In this document: positions 30,006 to 40,732 of the stretch, piece by piece
How positions within the stretch are numbered: position 1 is the first letter of the stretch
How the letters are laid out: each line of letters opens with the position of its first letter
Assembly: GCA_030248225.1 (NCBI GenBank)
Contig: JASANE010003112.1
Location: 1-64,000 of the forward strand
Source: Trileptium ribeirensis
Lineage: Eukaryota > Nematoda > Enoplea > Enoplida > Thoracostomopsidae
DNA length: 64,000 bases
Reading direction: 5' to 3'
The notes under the pieces: model-generated
What the model saw: the letters and a program-made list of their open reading frames with translations, nothing else
Databases searched by the model: none
What the model was told of the DNA's origin: nothing
Program-made: the position numbers and the translations under genes

Positions 30006-32445
30006 GTAACTAGCTGATACTGAAAGTATAGAGAAAGCGAAACTGGGCATACATAGTACATAGCCTAACGGGCAAACCGAGCTAAAATCAAAGAAAAGCT
30101 AAACTCAGCGATCAACTCGCTCCAAAAGAAAAAAGGGGTTTTGCACTCGCCCGGTTTGGGGCCGAAATGGCCCAGGCGAGGAGGTAAGTTTTCTTTATTT
30201 TTTAGAAAGTACTAAAATTTTGTTTGAAGGCGGGGACACAATGTGTTTCTCCCGCAACGGCGGTTTCTAGCGAAGGCTCAGGGGCCAAGTTTTGATTCTG
30301 TTTCCTTTTGGCAATGGTCTCTAGGGAGAAACCATTGCGTATTGCAATGGCGAACGCTGGTAAATTTAGTTGTTTTGATCATGTTCTTATTTGGAGTCCA
30401 AAACTGGCGCACTACCACCAAACGATGCACCATCGTCACCGGTCGATGTCGGCTAAATTTTGCTCGGCTGGGGGGGCGTTCCTCCAGCTCATTTTGATTA
30501 CTCGGGGCAAGGGGACACCTAAGGTACTCCGGTCAGTCGTCCTAATGATACTGTCGTACACACGATGATACCTACAAATATTCATGTGCTCTAAGATCAG
30601 GTTCAAACAACTATGCCGAGGCGATTCCTAGAAAACGTTCCATGAAAACAGCAAACACCTTAAGCTCAAGTTAGTGTGCCTAGAATTTGATCTGTCTTTT
30701 ACAACCCCAAATTCTCTTAGCTCAAGAGCAAAATGAAATTTTAAGGGTTTCCCAAAACCCGACGGAGGCTAGTCCTCCGTCCCTAATCTGCATCTCTGTC
30801 CAAGCTCAAACACGGCATGAGCACTGAACGTTCAACTAAGCTGTAAATTTGGAAAGCCATCAAAACGAACCATTGAACAAGACCTTAATTTGTGGTATGC
30901 ACGTTCAAGAAATTTTACCGTGGTCGGCTCAGGAAAATTCGTCGATCCTAACTCAAAAGAAACAAGTCATGTAAAACTTGGACGAGAAGCGTCCATTTTA
31001 TTGTGCCTTACTTAAGACCACGGGGAACCAGCAAGACTTCGAATTAGTTTGATCAGTCTTCACTACACTCTGTATACGGGTACATCCCTAATCGCCTAGC
31101 GTCTCCTACGTCGGAACTCGATTTTAATGATTGATTCCAGAAATGGGTTGTGTGTAGCATTTCGGTGGGAACCCGGGGGTTAGAATCCGAACGAGAATGT
31201 TTCTACCTAGATACAAAGGGGCGCTACATTCGGGGAGGCTAAACGAACAGTCTGTTACTCTTCATTAACAGGGAAAATAAACCCCTGTTGTCACTAAGCC
31301 TTCCTCACACTTACGACTGTCGATCCTGGGGCAGCACCAGCTGAACCCCCTTCGCGAGGTATGTACCTGCGCGGAAATCTTCGCCCATCGAGTCGATCCG
31401 AAGGCAAACGAAAAGCGAAAATAAACACAGAGCTACGTGAAAACCAAACACATTAAACAGTGCGTCGGAGCCGGTCAGTAAAGTCGACCGAACTCCGCGC
31501 TGCCGAAGTCAAACTGATTCCAAGATTCGACGCGTTGGTCGTAACCTCGAAATTTTCGCCCATAGTTTAGTATAGCGATTTTGTCGCTGTCCAATCGTTG
31601 GCGATTTCTTGACGCCCACTTTTTTTGGATTTTTGTCCAGTGTCCAATTGGGGACACTTCCGGAAAATGAAGTCTTGACGGCTACCGTAAACCGTCGATG
31701 TCCTTAGAGAGAGTCGGCTTCAATTAAGTTTGCCGACTTTAAGTTTTAATCTTCCGAGTACTCGGAAGTTGACCATCTGTGATTTTTGTCCAAATTTTCC
31801 CAAGAAAAGTAGATTTTAAAGTCCTTACTTCCCGTCCTCATCGCCGGATGTCCAGCGAAATTAGATCCTACACCCACAATGTTTGAACAATTTCCGGTCC
31901 CAACTTAACTTAGACTATTACGACTACTTTCGGGACACGCAACTTCCTACTTCAGCCCCAATTAGCGTGCCGATCTGTTTAATTTGGATTGTTCAACCCT
32001 CCCAACTCGTCCTAAGTCGGCAACGATCGACTTAGTCTTTGTTGTCCTCGACTTGCCGCCATCCTAATTAAGCTAAATCGAACTTAGCAGATGACCCTAG
32101 TACGCGAGGACATCCAAAAATGTCAGAAGAAATCGAGCTAATTTGAAATTTTCATGCGAGTGCCGGCACTTCAAAGTCTCGCCGGGGGGGGGGGGAAGCC
32201 GACGAAGCGGGAGCGTCCCTCTCGAGGCCAGTGCCGGAGCTAACCTTAACCAACACGTAACCGAACAGGGGCCCTGCTCCAAGGCCCCTAGAGTCTGCGG
32301 GAGGGCCCTAAATCGCCGCCCCCCGTTCGTCCTATCCGTATGTGTTTTGTCCGTCCTTAAAACTCTGAGATATAATGAATTTTTGTGTGTCCTGTCATTG
32401 TCTGTCAGTCCCTTTGTCGTGTCCTTAACTATACTTAAAAAGATT

Positions 32446-32448
<3 letters not shown>

Positions 32449-32488
<40 letters not shown>
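32449..32488. repeat. (TA)n microsatellite in right LTR
   Basis: Alternating AT tract matching 8387-8421. Confidence 0.85.
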
Positions 32489-32493
<5 letters not shown>

Positions 32494-32539
32494 CACACAT
32501 ACACACAAACACATACACTACACATGAGACACATTGGCG

Positions 32540-32567
32540 TCCTGAGCGACAGAAAGGTCGCTCAGGA
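32540..32567. other. Perfect 11-bp stem-loop, right LTR copy
   Basis: Identical to the hairpin at 8475-8502, although the neighbouring bases differ. Confidence 0.7.
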
Positions 32568-33877
32568 TAAACACATACTCATAACACACCAAAAACACCA
32601 CCGACAAAGCAACAAAGAAGAAAACCGACCAGAAACGTCGGTTAGAGAGAGAGAGAACGAGGACAAAAGCGAAAGGACAGCGAGGACACGAGGCGGGTGT
32701 GGGAAGGGTAGCGGGACAAGGGTAATCCGGGAAGATTTTCGAGGGGCTGGGGCCAAATTCGGCCCCAGGACGGAAAACGGGGCCGATTGATACCAAACAC
32801 GAGGGGGTTAGACGTAATAGCGGGCCGGAACCCACTTATGGGTTCTGATGTGTATTAGTATGGGGGCGTTTAGCGGGCTCTCCTGCGTTAACGGATGGGC
32901 GGAGCGACGCCCGCCGGGTATCGTTGGACTCAGCGTCCAACGGCGGTTCGAACGAGGGGTGATATCGCCACTGGGGCGGTAGGAGTAAAAACGGTACTAA
33001 AATTGGTGCGATTAGAGAGAGAGTCGTGGCTACAATGGGGGGCGCGTTTGTTGGTCGTACGGGTTAACGGGGCGGCGGAGCGAGACCCGCCGGGTATTTT
33101 CGGAGATGTCTCATCGAGACAAATCTAATGAGGGGCGATTCGCCCATTTTACAGTGGAGGGAAAAATCTCGATTTATCGGCGCCCATCAGCAGTTGTCAA
33201 CGGCTTTCTAGGCACTTCGCGTGGCTGTCGCGGGTCAGCGGGGATTCGGGCGGAGGTACAAAGCATATGGTTGGATTCAACTAGTCGCGGTGAACAAAAC
33301 GAGGGGTCGCATGCGCCGGTTCTGACGCGGGGTATGGCGGTGGGAATGTAAGAGAATGGGGTTTGTATTGGTTGCATACTGTAATAGGCTGCAGAAACAC
33401 AGCGGTTTTGCCTAAGAAGTTGCCCACGGGGCACACACATAAATGGATACATGTACATATTTTATATATGATATGCCCTAACTGCATGGAAAATGATGGT
33501 CCGGGTTCCACGATGACAATCCTACCTAGCGTAAGTAGCGATTGTCTCTACGTGTTACAAGCGAAGTTGCGGCGTCGTCCGGAGGGCCTTTGGACGTCCA
33601 TTTGCGATTCCCAAAGCGTTTTACCAGCCTACTCTGGTTATTTTCCCTACCACGATATCGCAGACGGTGACGGGCCTTCGAACGAGCCCGGCATCCGTCG
33701 TCCCTTATAGTTGCAAGTGCTACCAAAGTGTGATTTCCGTCTATTCTGGCTTGTTGTTTTCCATAACCATTACCTAGTATATTATTATAACCAAGTAAAT
33801 TTAATATTTTTTGATTTCAGTCTTAACAAACGTGTTTTCCTGAACGTGCAGCCAGGGGCCTCCTATTCCCGGACGGT

Positions 33878-33978
33878 AAAAGACAAAAAAAAAACAAAAA
33901 AAACAAAAAAACAAAAAAACAAAAAAAAACAACAAAAAACAAAAAAAAAAAAAAAAAAAAAACAAAAAAAAAAAAAAC
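33878..33978. repeat. A-rich low-complexity junction between elements
   Basis: About 100 bases consisting almost only of A with scattered C. It abuts the end of element 1 and the truncated start of the element 2 LTR. It may be a real A-rich target tract, a decayed tail or an assembly patch. Confidence 0.7.
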
Positions 33979-34683
33979 GCAAGGGTGGACCCTAAGTTTT
34001 ACGATTTGGCCACTTTTCTTGGTCATACCCAAGAAGTTACGGAGCTTAGCAGGCCGCAGGCGCGCTTCACGGGGTGTGTTCGGACCCCGCCCGATTGGTT
34101 GCGCACGTGTCTAGTATCCTGGTATGATCACTGAGGTCCCCCAGGGAGGTTGACACCGAAACATGCTCACAGGTCATAATGTCAAACCGATATTCCCTGT
34201 CCTGATCTAAAGGAAGTTGTTTTGTCTAGCGTAACTTGAAGTGAAAACGTGAAAAGTGATAATGTAGGTTACTAAGTGAAATTTGAGTTCCTCTGAATTT
34301 ATGCCTGGCCGAACACTTTATTCTTTGTAGCCTACGTGGCCCCCACAGGGTTCCCACAAGCTGGAATGTTTAACGTCGAACTACTTAGTTCACATCTTAA
34401 TAATCTGATTGTGTTAATATCTAGAGATAGTGTTTTCTAGTAAATTTTATCTCTCGTGCGAGTGGGACTATTAAGCCAGTAAAGTTGATAAGTAATTCGA
34501 TGGACCAATCTCACTGTAATATCGTTACACAAAAAGGTCAATATTGGCGGCGGACCGCTCGTGTCAGGGCTTGGGGTATTTGCGTCCGCAAGCCGTGTGC
34601 ACGAAGGGTCAACCCGTCCACTTGGACGTCCTTATCACACTAAGATATCAACAACGCGGAATACTTTCGGTGATTTTCAAGCG

Positions 34684-34689
34684 TTTATT
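34684..34689 (-). promoter_or_regulatory. Candidate polyadenylation signal, element 2 left LTR
   Basis: AATAAA on the minus strand, in the context GTAAATAAACG shared with element 1. Confidence 0.45.
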
Positions 34690-35639
34690 TACAATTTGAT
34701 ACAGAGTTAGTCAATAACAGAAATCAAAATCAAGCATGAGACAGTACGAATTACGATGGTGGCACACTAGTACTCCGGTCATTCGTTCCCTTGTCCATTT
34801 CTAGAAGAGGAACGGGGCGGCGCGAGCGAAGACGTTCCCGGAAATACCGGACCACACTCTGTACCCGAAGCGTGCGACGTTATCATTAACTAATTCGGAT
34901 AGAGCTCGGGACGTGCGTTCTGGCGGGCTTCGAAGTTCGCTCTCCATAAAACGTGGTGTTAGACGCATTGTGAGGGCCATGCGGGAAAATGAGAAGGTTC
35001 GTTTCTTTCACTGTACGATTTCAACAACAAAGGGGCATGAATCGGGGTACGAAAACATGAAGATATATTACAAGTCAAAACATGGTTGAATTAGCAAAAT
35101 TACACGAGTGATTACTTATGATACAAGTGAGCGGGTACTAACGCGAATGGTGATTGTGCGACAGACAAAGTGTCCATTACTGGCGGTCAGATGCAAAACT
35201 CCGTCCGGTAGGAATTCTTAATCCCGTACGTTTGCCTAGCATTCCTATCGAGTCTTTCACATCAATTCGCCAGCACGAGGGGTTATGTGCCATGTGTCCA
35301 TTTACCTATGTGGCGATGCATCCTGTAGTCGAAACGGGAATTAAGAGTTTGCCCATCGTCATCAAAATCCGTTAATAGAAGGATTGGGACAATGCGGCTG
35401 ATTGTGGTTGTGGAGTACCAGTTGAACGACGTTATATTTCTCGGGGGGGGCGCAATTTCGAGCACTTTGAAGGGTCACCCCTAGTTACTTTCTCCTGCTT
35501 TTCGCCCTCGAACGCGTCTGCGTCCCTTTTTTGGGTTGGTTTTGCTTTGTCGGTTTCCTTCTCTCTTTTCTGGTGTCTCTTTTGTCATTCTTAACTTCTC
35601 TTTCTATATCCTCTCTCTATCTTATCCTAAGACCTTATT

Positions 35640-35696
35640 ACACTGTACGTATCGAAATCGTACAGTGTCTCAACTGCACTACCGAAAATGTGCAGT
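35640..35696. other. Hairpin pair in element 2 LTR
   Basis: The first stem has arms ACACTGTACG/CGTACAGTGT (35640-35668). The second has arms AACTGCAC/GTGCAGT(C) (35672-35697). They match the element 1 hairpins in place, with compensatory base changes in the first. Confidence 0.7.
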
Positions 35697-35729
35697 CGAG
35701 TTAACATCGAAATTTTAACAAAATTTGTC

Positions 35730-35815
35730 GGAACTCGATAGTCGAGTGGTTAGTACTGAAATTTCTGCAGCGGACTTAAATCCTCCGTGCAGGATCGAAA
35801 CTCAAAACGGGAAAT
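35730..35815 (+). ncRNA. tRNA-like segment with good A and B boxes
   Basis: The A-box-like TAGTCGAGTGG (35739-35749) is a full match to the consensus. The anticodon-arm hairpin has loop CTTAAAT (35765-35793). The B-box-like GGATCGAAAC lies at 35792-35801. Box spacing of about 50 bases fits a Pol III type 2 promoter. There is no clear acceptor stem and no obvious T run directly after it. This is the best of the four copies. Confidence 0.5.
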
Positions 35816-38280
35816 TGAAAAAGGAGAGAGAGAAAAATGGCAAAAGTCAAAGCGAGGGCATACATAGTACATAGCCTAACGGGCAAACCGAGCTAAAATG
35901 TAAAAATGCCTAAACTCAGCGATCAAGTCGCTCCAAGGCGAAAAAGGGGTTTTGCTCTCACTCGTTTTGGGGCCAAAACGGTTCGCGAAAGGGCGTGATT
36001 TTTCTTGATTAAAATGAGAGTTTTATGGTTTCATTTTGAACATCAAGCACCCTAACGTGCCTTTGAAAGTGTTTATTGTAGTCGATTTTGGTACCTAGCC
36101 ACGCCGCCGGTTCAGATTGGGAGCAGGTGGTATCCTATGTCCTGCCGTTAAGCTTAACCACGTGTGCGTATTTTATTGAACGTTAGTAAACTCAATAGTC
36201 GGACCGCGACGATTTCGAAGTAAACCTTGTTGAGCGAGTGCCTCGTAAATTTGGTCGAGAGGGGCTGTAGAGGATTCGCGCAGTCGGTTGTTGATCCTTA
36301 TATAATGCTGGTGACAACCGTTTTACTATGGAACACATTGGAGACTGGCAAAACCGTGCCAAAAACTGTATAAAATTTGCTCCTTTCGGAGTGCCAAGAC
36401 CTTGTGCTCAAGCTGAAATCACTTAGAATTTGCTTAGTCTTTTGTATTCCCCAAATTTGCTTAACTCAAATTAGTGAACGAAATTTAGGGGCTTGCTGAA
36501 GCCCGACAGAGGCTATTCCTCTGTCCCTAACTGCAACGTCAGTCCGAGCTCAAGCAGCGGCATGAGCATCGAACGGTGCACTAAGTTATAAATTTGCAAA
36601 CCATAAGCATAATCAGAAGCAAGCAAGTAAGCGAATCTCTCTGGTTTCGTGGTAAAATTTTACCGTGGTCCGCTCAGGAAAATTCGATAGCCCTAACTCA
36701 AGAGTAACAGTTAATGTAAAAGCACGGACGAGAAGCGTCCATTTTTATTTGCCTTACCTAAGACCACGGGGAATCAGAAAGACTTCGACTTTGGTGCCCA
36801 TAATTCAGTACCTTCCGTGCAATCGCTCAAGGTGCCCAAAACAGAACTCGACTTTCGGAGGTTTGTCAAGGAACCTTTATGAGTGTAACTAGTCTGCAGG
36901 TAAATCGAGGCGTCCATTGACGGACGTGAGGCCGACCTATGACGTGTCAACTAATGCTGCAAATGATTGATTTTCGCTGAACAGTCTGTTACGACCATAA
37001 CTGGGGAAAGTAAACCCCCATGCTATCGACTCTCATCTCGACTTACTAAGTTCGATCCGGGACAGCAACTGCTAGTCCCCTTCCGTGAGACGAAAGATGC
37101 CTACACGGGTCCTCCAACGTCGAATCCCATTCCAAACCGAGAAAACAAAAGCACAAGAAAGTCAAAAATCGAGGCGAAACCATGAAATAAAGCTAAAGCG
37201 TCGGAGCCGGTCAGTAAAGTCGACCGAACTCCGCGCTGCCAAAGTCGAACTGATTCCAAGAGACGACGCGGTAGTCGTCGCCTCAAAATTTTCAGCTATG
37301 TTGAAGGATAGCGATTTTGTCGCCATCCAATCGGAGATGATCTTTTGACGCCCACTTTTTCGAGTTCAAACCCGGGCGCCCAATCGAAAAATTCCCAAGA
37401 TTTTATTTTTGACAGCTATCGTAAACCCTGGGTCACCTTTAGAGATAGTCGGCTTCAATCGAAATCGCCGACATCAAATTTGAACCCACCGCATACTCGG
37501 AGGTCGACCATCTGTGAGTTTTAGCTTAAATTCCTGCGTAACTCTTAGAATTATGTCAAGAACAGATCTGAAGATCATTACTCAGATCTCTTAAACCTAT
37601 TACCTAATCCTAAATCGACTGTTAGCCCCCAACTGTTCTCTAAAATGGTTGGGTCACCCGTCAGATTTCAAATTTTGAATCTATTTCTATGTAAAATGCT
37701 CGAATTAAGCTGGAAATTTGTCCTCATTTCAGGACAGATTTGTCTTCTGGTCCCCATCCATCAAATTTTCCACCAGCTAACTCGTCGATTTAAAGCTAAA
37801 TTCCTACTATTTAGCGAGTTAGCTGCCTCATTCATCACCTAATCTAAGCTTAATGAGAGGCCATCTGGGGCTAAATCTTACTACGAAATCCGTGGGTAAA
37901 CGTGCAAACATTCCACGTTTACATGTTGGCTTAAAAGATAAAGCCAAACATTCCTAGCATTCCTATCTAATGGCTTTTCAAATATCCCGACAAGACGTCA
38001 TTAGACGTCCCGGAGGGGAGAACGTGTGACGGGAATGAGCAGCGACAACCGACCAAAGAAGTCGGTTAGAGAGAGAGAAAAAGAGAAAGGAAAAACGGAA
38101 AAGAAGGGACACGGGAAGGGAGGCGGGACAGGGGGTTCCCGGGGGATTTTCGAGGTGCTGGGGTGAAATTCGGTCCCAGGACGAAGAACGGGGCCGAACG
38201 ATACCAAACACAAGGGGGTAGACGCAGTGGCGGGTCGGGACCCAATTTTGGGTTCCGACATATATTAGTATACGGGGTTT

Positions 38281-38850
38281 CAGCGGGCTTTCCCGCGCTA
38301 ACGGATAAACGGAGCGACGCCCGCCGGGCATCCTTAAACTCGCCTTGGAGGGGCGATTCAAATGAGGGGTGATTTCCCTGCTTTAACGGCAGCGATAGAG
38401 AGAGTGTCGATGGTGGCGGGGGCGCTTTTGTCGGCCGTCCCGGGTTAACGGGGCGACGGACGGAGACCCGCCGGGCATCGTCGGAGATGTCTCGACGTGG
38501 TGAGTAGAATGAGGGGCGATTTGCCTACTTTCGAGTTAGGGATAAATTTTCGGTTGGTTTATACCCACTTTCCATCGGTAGGCCGAATTGGGAGCGTTTT
38601 GACGGGTCATAGCGGGCTAGTGAGGGGTCGGGCGGAGACCCGCCGGATATCGTTGTACTCGCCGAAAACAGGCGAGTAGAATAAGGGGTCGCATGAGCCT
38701 ATTTATGGTCAGGGGTCGCATACGGAGTTGGTACAAACAGACGGCATTTTATGTTGAATTTTCGTGGTACATTACGAAACAGGGGGATAAGCTACATAGC
38801 AGCGGGATGACCGGTCAGAGCGAGACCCACCGGGTCTCGTTAGATGCGTA
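38281..38850. repeat. GC-rich hairpin modules, element 2 LTR
   Basis: Four diverged modules, each with GGAGCGA or GGAGACC followed by CCGCCGGGY (starts near 38281, 38440, 38610, 38800). They correspond to 8805-9260 in element 1. Confidence 0.55.
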
Positions 38851-39466
38851 AATGGGTAAACTACTTGGAAACACGCTTACTTTCAGTCACTGATCCGATG
38901 GTTATCAGCAAAACCAGTTGTTTGTATGGTGGTCAGGCGATTGTGGGCGTAAAAGGATGCTATAAAAGAAAGGTTTTGATACGGTGGGGCGGAAAGATAG
39001 ACGTACCGTGACACGAAAGTCAGGCATTACACACATATCTATATATATACATAACGATATATCCATATATGCCTATGTCATGTCCACTCGGAACCATGGT
39101 CACCAGCCAAACCTAGCGTAAGTATTGGCTGTTACTTGAATGTTCACCTATTTGTCCCTAGAACATCTCAGGGAATCCTCCAGCGATTTGTGATGTCTTG
39201 AGCTCGTTCGAAAGCCCTAAGATTTCTCTACCGAAAAGTACTCGGGGTATTTTCGGTAAATCTGAGCCGTTGGACGGTTACGGGCCGATAAAAAGGCCCG
39301 AGGTCCGTTATTTCCGAATAATCGGAAACTACCGTAACCCATTTGTTTCAGCTTACTCTTGTGACCATTAGGCTATAGTTTGCTCGAACTAGGTAAAATT
39401 GATAGTCTTGATTTTGATTACTTCCCAGTCACTTAAATTGTCAAAGGCCTCCTATTCCCGGACGGT

Positions 39467-40556
39467 TTAAATTTTGAAGTTTCAACGTGGAAACATTTCC
39501 TAACGGTCGAGTTCCGTTCGGGTGTTCGGTCCTGGTTAGTTAAGCACGCTCCTACATTCCTTGTCGTTCTAAGTTTAACCAAATCATCGAGGCCAGTTTC
39601 CTCTAGTCTCACTTGCATCTTATCCAAACATGTAATCATAAAACATATCATGCAATGGCAAGTTATGACAACGACAGAAAGCATAGCAATGATAAAAGGC
39701 ATGTGCAATATAGCAATAAGCAACGCAATTATCGGCAACCATGGCACCCTGTCACACACAAAAATTCGTTCCTGTAAACCTTGTCTGGTTCGATTTGAGA
39801 TATGTTTAACCAATTCTGACGCCGAAATCCTCTAAAATGAACGTAACGGGCCGAAACGGGCCTGTTACATCTCTTATATTTTTAAATGGAAATTTTCGGA
39901 CTTAATTATTCGGGTTGGAACAATGTTCTCTAGTTAAGTTTCTTATGATCAGAGTTCATGCCTACACTGGGGTTCTCCGACGACTAAGACCCCTTTCAAA
40001 AAGGATCGTGTGCGACCCTGACCGGAAGATAAGCTATGCTCTACGACCCAATAATAAATTAGACCATATGTACAGATAATATGATACTATAATGTACACG
40101 AAAATTCGGGTTTCCTAGTTAATTTATGTTATTATCGGAATATCTTATTGACCATTGTTGGACTTAGCCACACATCGTGGTCCTGGCCTACTAAATTTTG
40201 AAGTTGTTTGCTTTTGGAGGGTTTCTCAAAGTGTTTTATTCGGTGCAAATTTAGCCACGTTTCCGCCGAGTCCTCCTTGATCCTAGCAATTTCTACATCC
40301 TGAAAAGTCCTCCTCTTATATTTTATAAAGGGCAAAAAGGACTTTTTACTAGATTTTCAAAGAATTTTGTGAGATGATCCGAATCGTTTGGTGCAATTTC
40401 CTGCCAATGTGCCACGGTTAAACTATGCATAAACAGGTTAAATTACAAATGCAAAACAAGTAGTTACATACGGCATACATTATTAGCATCATAATGTTGT
40501 TATATAGTACATCCAGTCCGGGTTTACCGCCGGTTTCGGCATTCAAGTTCTTAAAT
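39467..40556 (-). other. Element 2 region between coding remnant and 3' LTR
   Basis: It contains the conserved stem-loop (39843-39868) and shared flank to 39905. A 126-codon minus-strand frame at 39433-39813 encodes a hydrophobic, double-membrane-segment-like peptide, but it lacks an ATG before its hydrophobic part and has no counterpart in element 1. The minisatellite of element 1 is absent. Confidence 0.5.
39843..39868 (-). terminator. Conserved 3' stem-loop, element 2
   Basis: Arms GTAACGGGCC/GGCCTGTTAC with one G-T wobble and loop GAAACG. It corresponds to 10653-10679. The function is unknown. Confidence 0.45.
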
Positions 40557-40732
40557 ATCTAGTACATTGTCCTGTCCGATGTCCCAATGTGGAGGTGGCG
40601 GGGCTTTGGACAGGAATGTTTCAATCGGCGCACCATAGTTGATGGTGTAGTACGGCACACGAGGTTGTGGAATTGGTTCCATGTTGTTGAATGATTTGAT
40701 CCGGTGATTCCTGCAATAGTATTCATCGCCAT
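40557..40732 (-). pseudogene. ORF2 remnant lacking NADAR and SGNH-like segments
   Basis: The ATG at 40732 begins MAMNTIAG as in element 1. After a frame change the sequence runs to the equivalent of residue 42 (IETFLSK) and then jumps directly to the equivalent of residue 304 (APPPPHWDIGQDN) near 40605. About 260 codons are missing, removing both domains. The C-terminal 70 residues are also not recognisable. Confidence 0.7.

Larger units (their letters stand above)
4031..33877 (-). mobile_element. Element 1: giant Ty3/gypsy-like LTR element with NADAR ORF
   Basis: Two direct repeats of 5777 and 5726 bp bound a 18.3-kb internal region, 29.8 kb in total. On the minus strand the order is 5' LTR (28152-33877), PBS candidate, leader of about 1.46 kb, ORF1 (Gag-acidic-unknown-Env-PR-RT-RH-IN-tail), ORF2 (NADAR plus SGNH-like), about 1.46 kb of 3' noncoding sequence with a minisatellite, and 3' LTR (4031-9807). 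ORF1 and ORF2 are intact, which suggests a recently functional family, although the two LTRs differ more than those of element 2. No target-site duplication is evident: CATCC precedes the left end and AAAAG follows the right end. The Ty3/gypsy assignment rests on the PR-RT-RH-IN order, the YIDD box and the GPY motif after the integrase core. Confidence 0.9.
28152..33877 (-). repeat. Element 1 right LTR (5' LTR, promoter LTR)
   Basis: Partner of 4031-9807. Most of the length aligns with scattered substitutions and small indels, but 28660-28770 has no counterpart in the other LTR (4540-4683 there). It carries the same hairpins (29845-29920), tRNA-like segment, (TA)n run and GC-rich modules. It should hold the promoter for the ORF1 transcript. 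A specific TATA box or start site could not be picked. Confidence 0.85.
33979..39466 (-). repeat. Element 2 left LTR (3' LTR), end-truncated
   Basis: About 5.49 kb. Its first bases correspond to about position 75 of the right LTR (56411). It ends in the same GGCCTCCTATTCCCGGACGG block as element 1. It carries an AATAAA candidate (34684-34689 on the minus strand), the hairpin pair 35640-35696, the tRNA-like segment 35730-35815 and GC-rich modules 38281-38850. Confidence 0.85.

Noticed and set aside
33878..33978. Poly(A) tail of a LINE or processed gene
   Set aside because: It has regular scattered C residues, no adjacent LINE or gene sequence, and LTR sequence on both sides.
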